NCBI GenBank assembly: GCA_005798335.1
Contig: SYJV01000454.1
Coordinates: forward strand, 1 to 60,425
DNA from: Planctomycetaceae bacterium
GTDB lineage: Bacteria > Planctomycetota > Planctomycetia > Pirellulales > Pirellulaceae
Length of the DNA: 60,425 nucleotides
Direction of reading: 5' to 3'
In this document: positions 60,227 to 60,425 of the stretch, in pieces
How positions within the stretch are numbered: position 1 is the first letter of the stretch
How the letters are laid out: the number at the start of each line of letters is the position of its first letter
Program-made: the position numbers and the translations under genes
The notes under the pieces: model-generated
The model's input: the letters and a program-made list of their open reading frames with translations, nothing else
Database searches by the model: none
What the model was told of the DNA's origin: nothing

Positions 60227-60425
60227 ACGAAAGTCGCGTTGGTCCGTCCACTTTGCTAATTGTCATCTCACGCGACTTCGTTATTCCAACCGTTCGGAGC
60301 TTACAGTCGTTTTGCTCTGTGCTTTGAGGGTGCTGGCGAATCATTTCGAATTGTGTGGTGACATCTTCGGCTATGGCAATTGATGGATGGCTCTAATTTG
60401 GCCCAAGGATTTCGCTCTACTGCAA

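Overview
The window looks like a chromosomal segment from a planctomycete, probably near the Pirellulaceae. The pointers are two secreted FGly-type sulfatases, a giant Ser/Thr kinase divergent from an ECF sigma factor, secreted proteins with a CxxCH motif fused to esterase-like domains, and a dense population of short palindromic intergenic repeats. No rRNA, tRNA, CRISPR array, integrase or transposase gene was seen.

Layout. 1-3.3 kb: a sulfatase and an Nramp-like transporter in one operon. 3.6-10.3 kb: a 1980-residue membrane kinase (zinc-finger anti-sigma-like N-terminus, kinase, PEGA-like region, three long repeats, two EF-hands) divergent from an ECF sigma factor. 10.3-10.6 kb: nested palindromic elements, one with an 8-bp target duplication. 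10.8-15.7 kb: an ABC exporter (ATPase, FtsX-type permease, HlyD-type adaptor). 15.7-19.1 kb: gene-poor, with a recognisable ydaO-type (cyclic di-AMP) riboswitch, an SPFH/band-7 protein, and a decayed gene split by a 196-bp MITE with 9-bp target duplications. 19.2-30.7 kb: a secreted glycosidase-like protein, a large esterase-like fusion, a second sulfatase, a DUF255 thioredoxin-fold protein, phosphofructokinase and a methyltransferase. 30.7-39.5 kb: a lipid-flippase-like membrane protein next to an RND cassette (adaptor, AcrB-type pump, MMPL-type pump); the MMPL gene carries an in-frame TAG.

39.8-54.2 kb: a complete minus-strand nuoA-N operon for respiratory complex I, in canonical order with mostly overlapping genes. 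nuoH carries an in-frame TAA. A CRP-like palindrome lies just upstream of nuoA. Palindromic repeats sit between nuoK and nuoL and inside the 3' end of nuoM. 54.6-60.4 kb: a hicBA toxin-antitoxin pair, a CBS-domain protein, a decayed pntAA remnant, an orphan MalK-like ATPase, mnmA and a TlpA-like thioredoxin.

The strongest items for follow-up are the riboswitch ahead of an SPFH gene, the in-frame stops in nuoH and the MMPL gene, the MITEs with intact target duplications, the Nramp homologue with both metal-site motifs replaced, the kinase/sigma pair, and the CRP-like site upstream of nuoA. All function assignments rest on motif reading without database searches.
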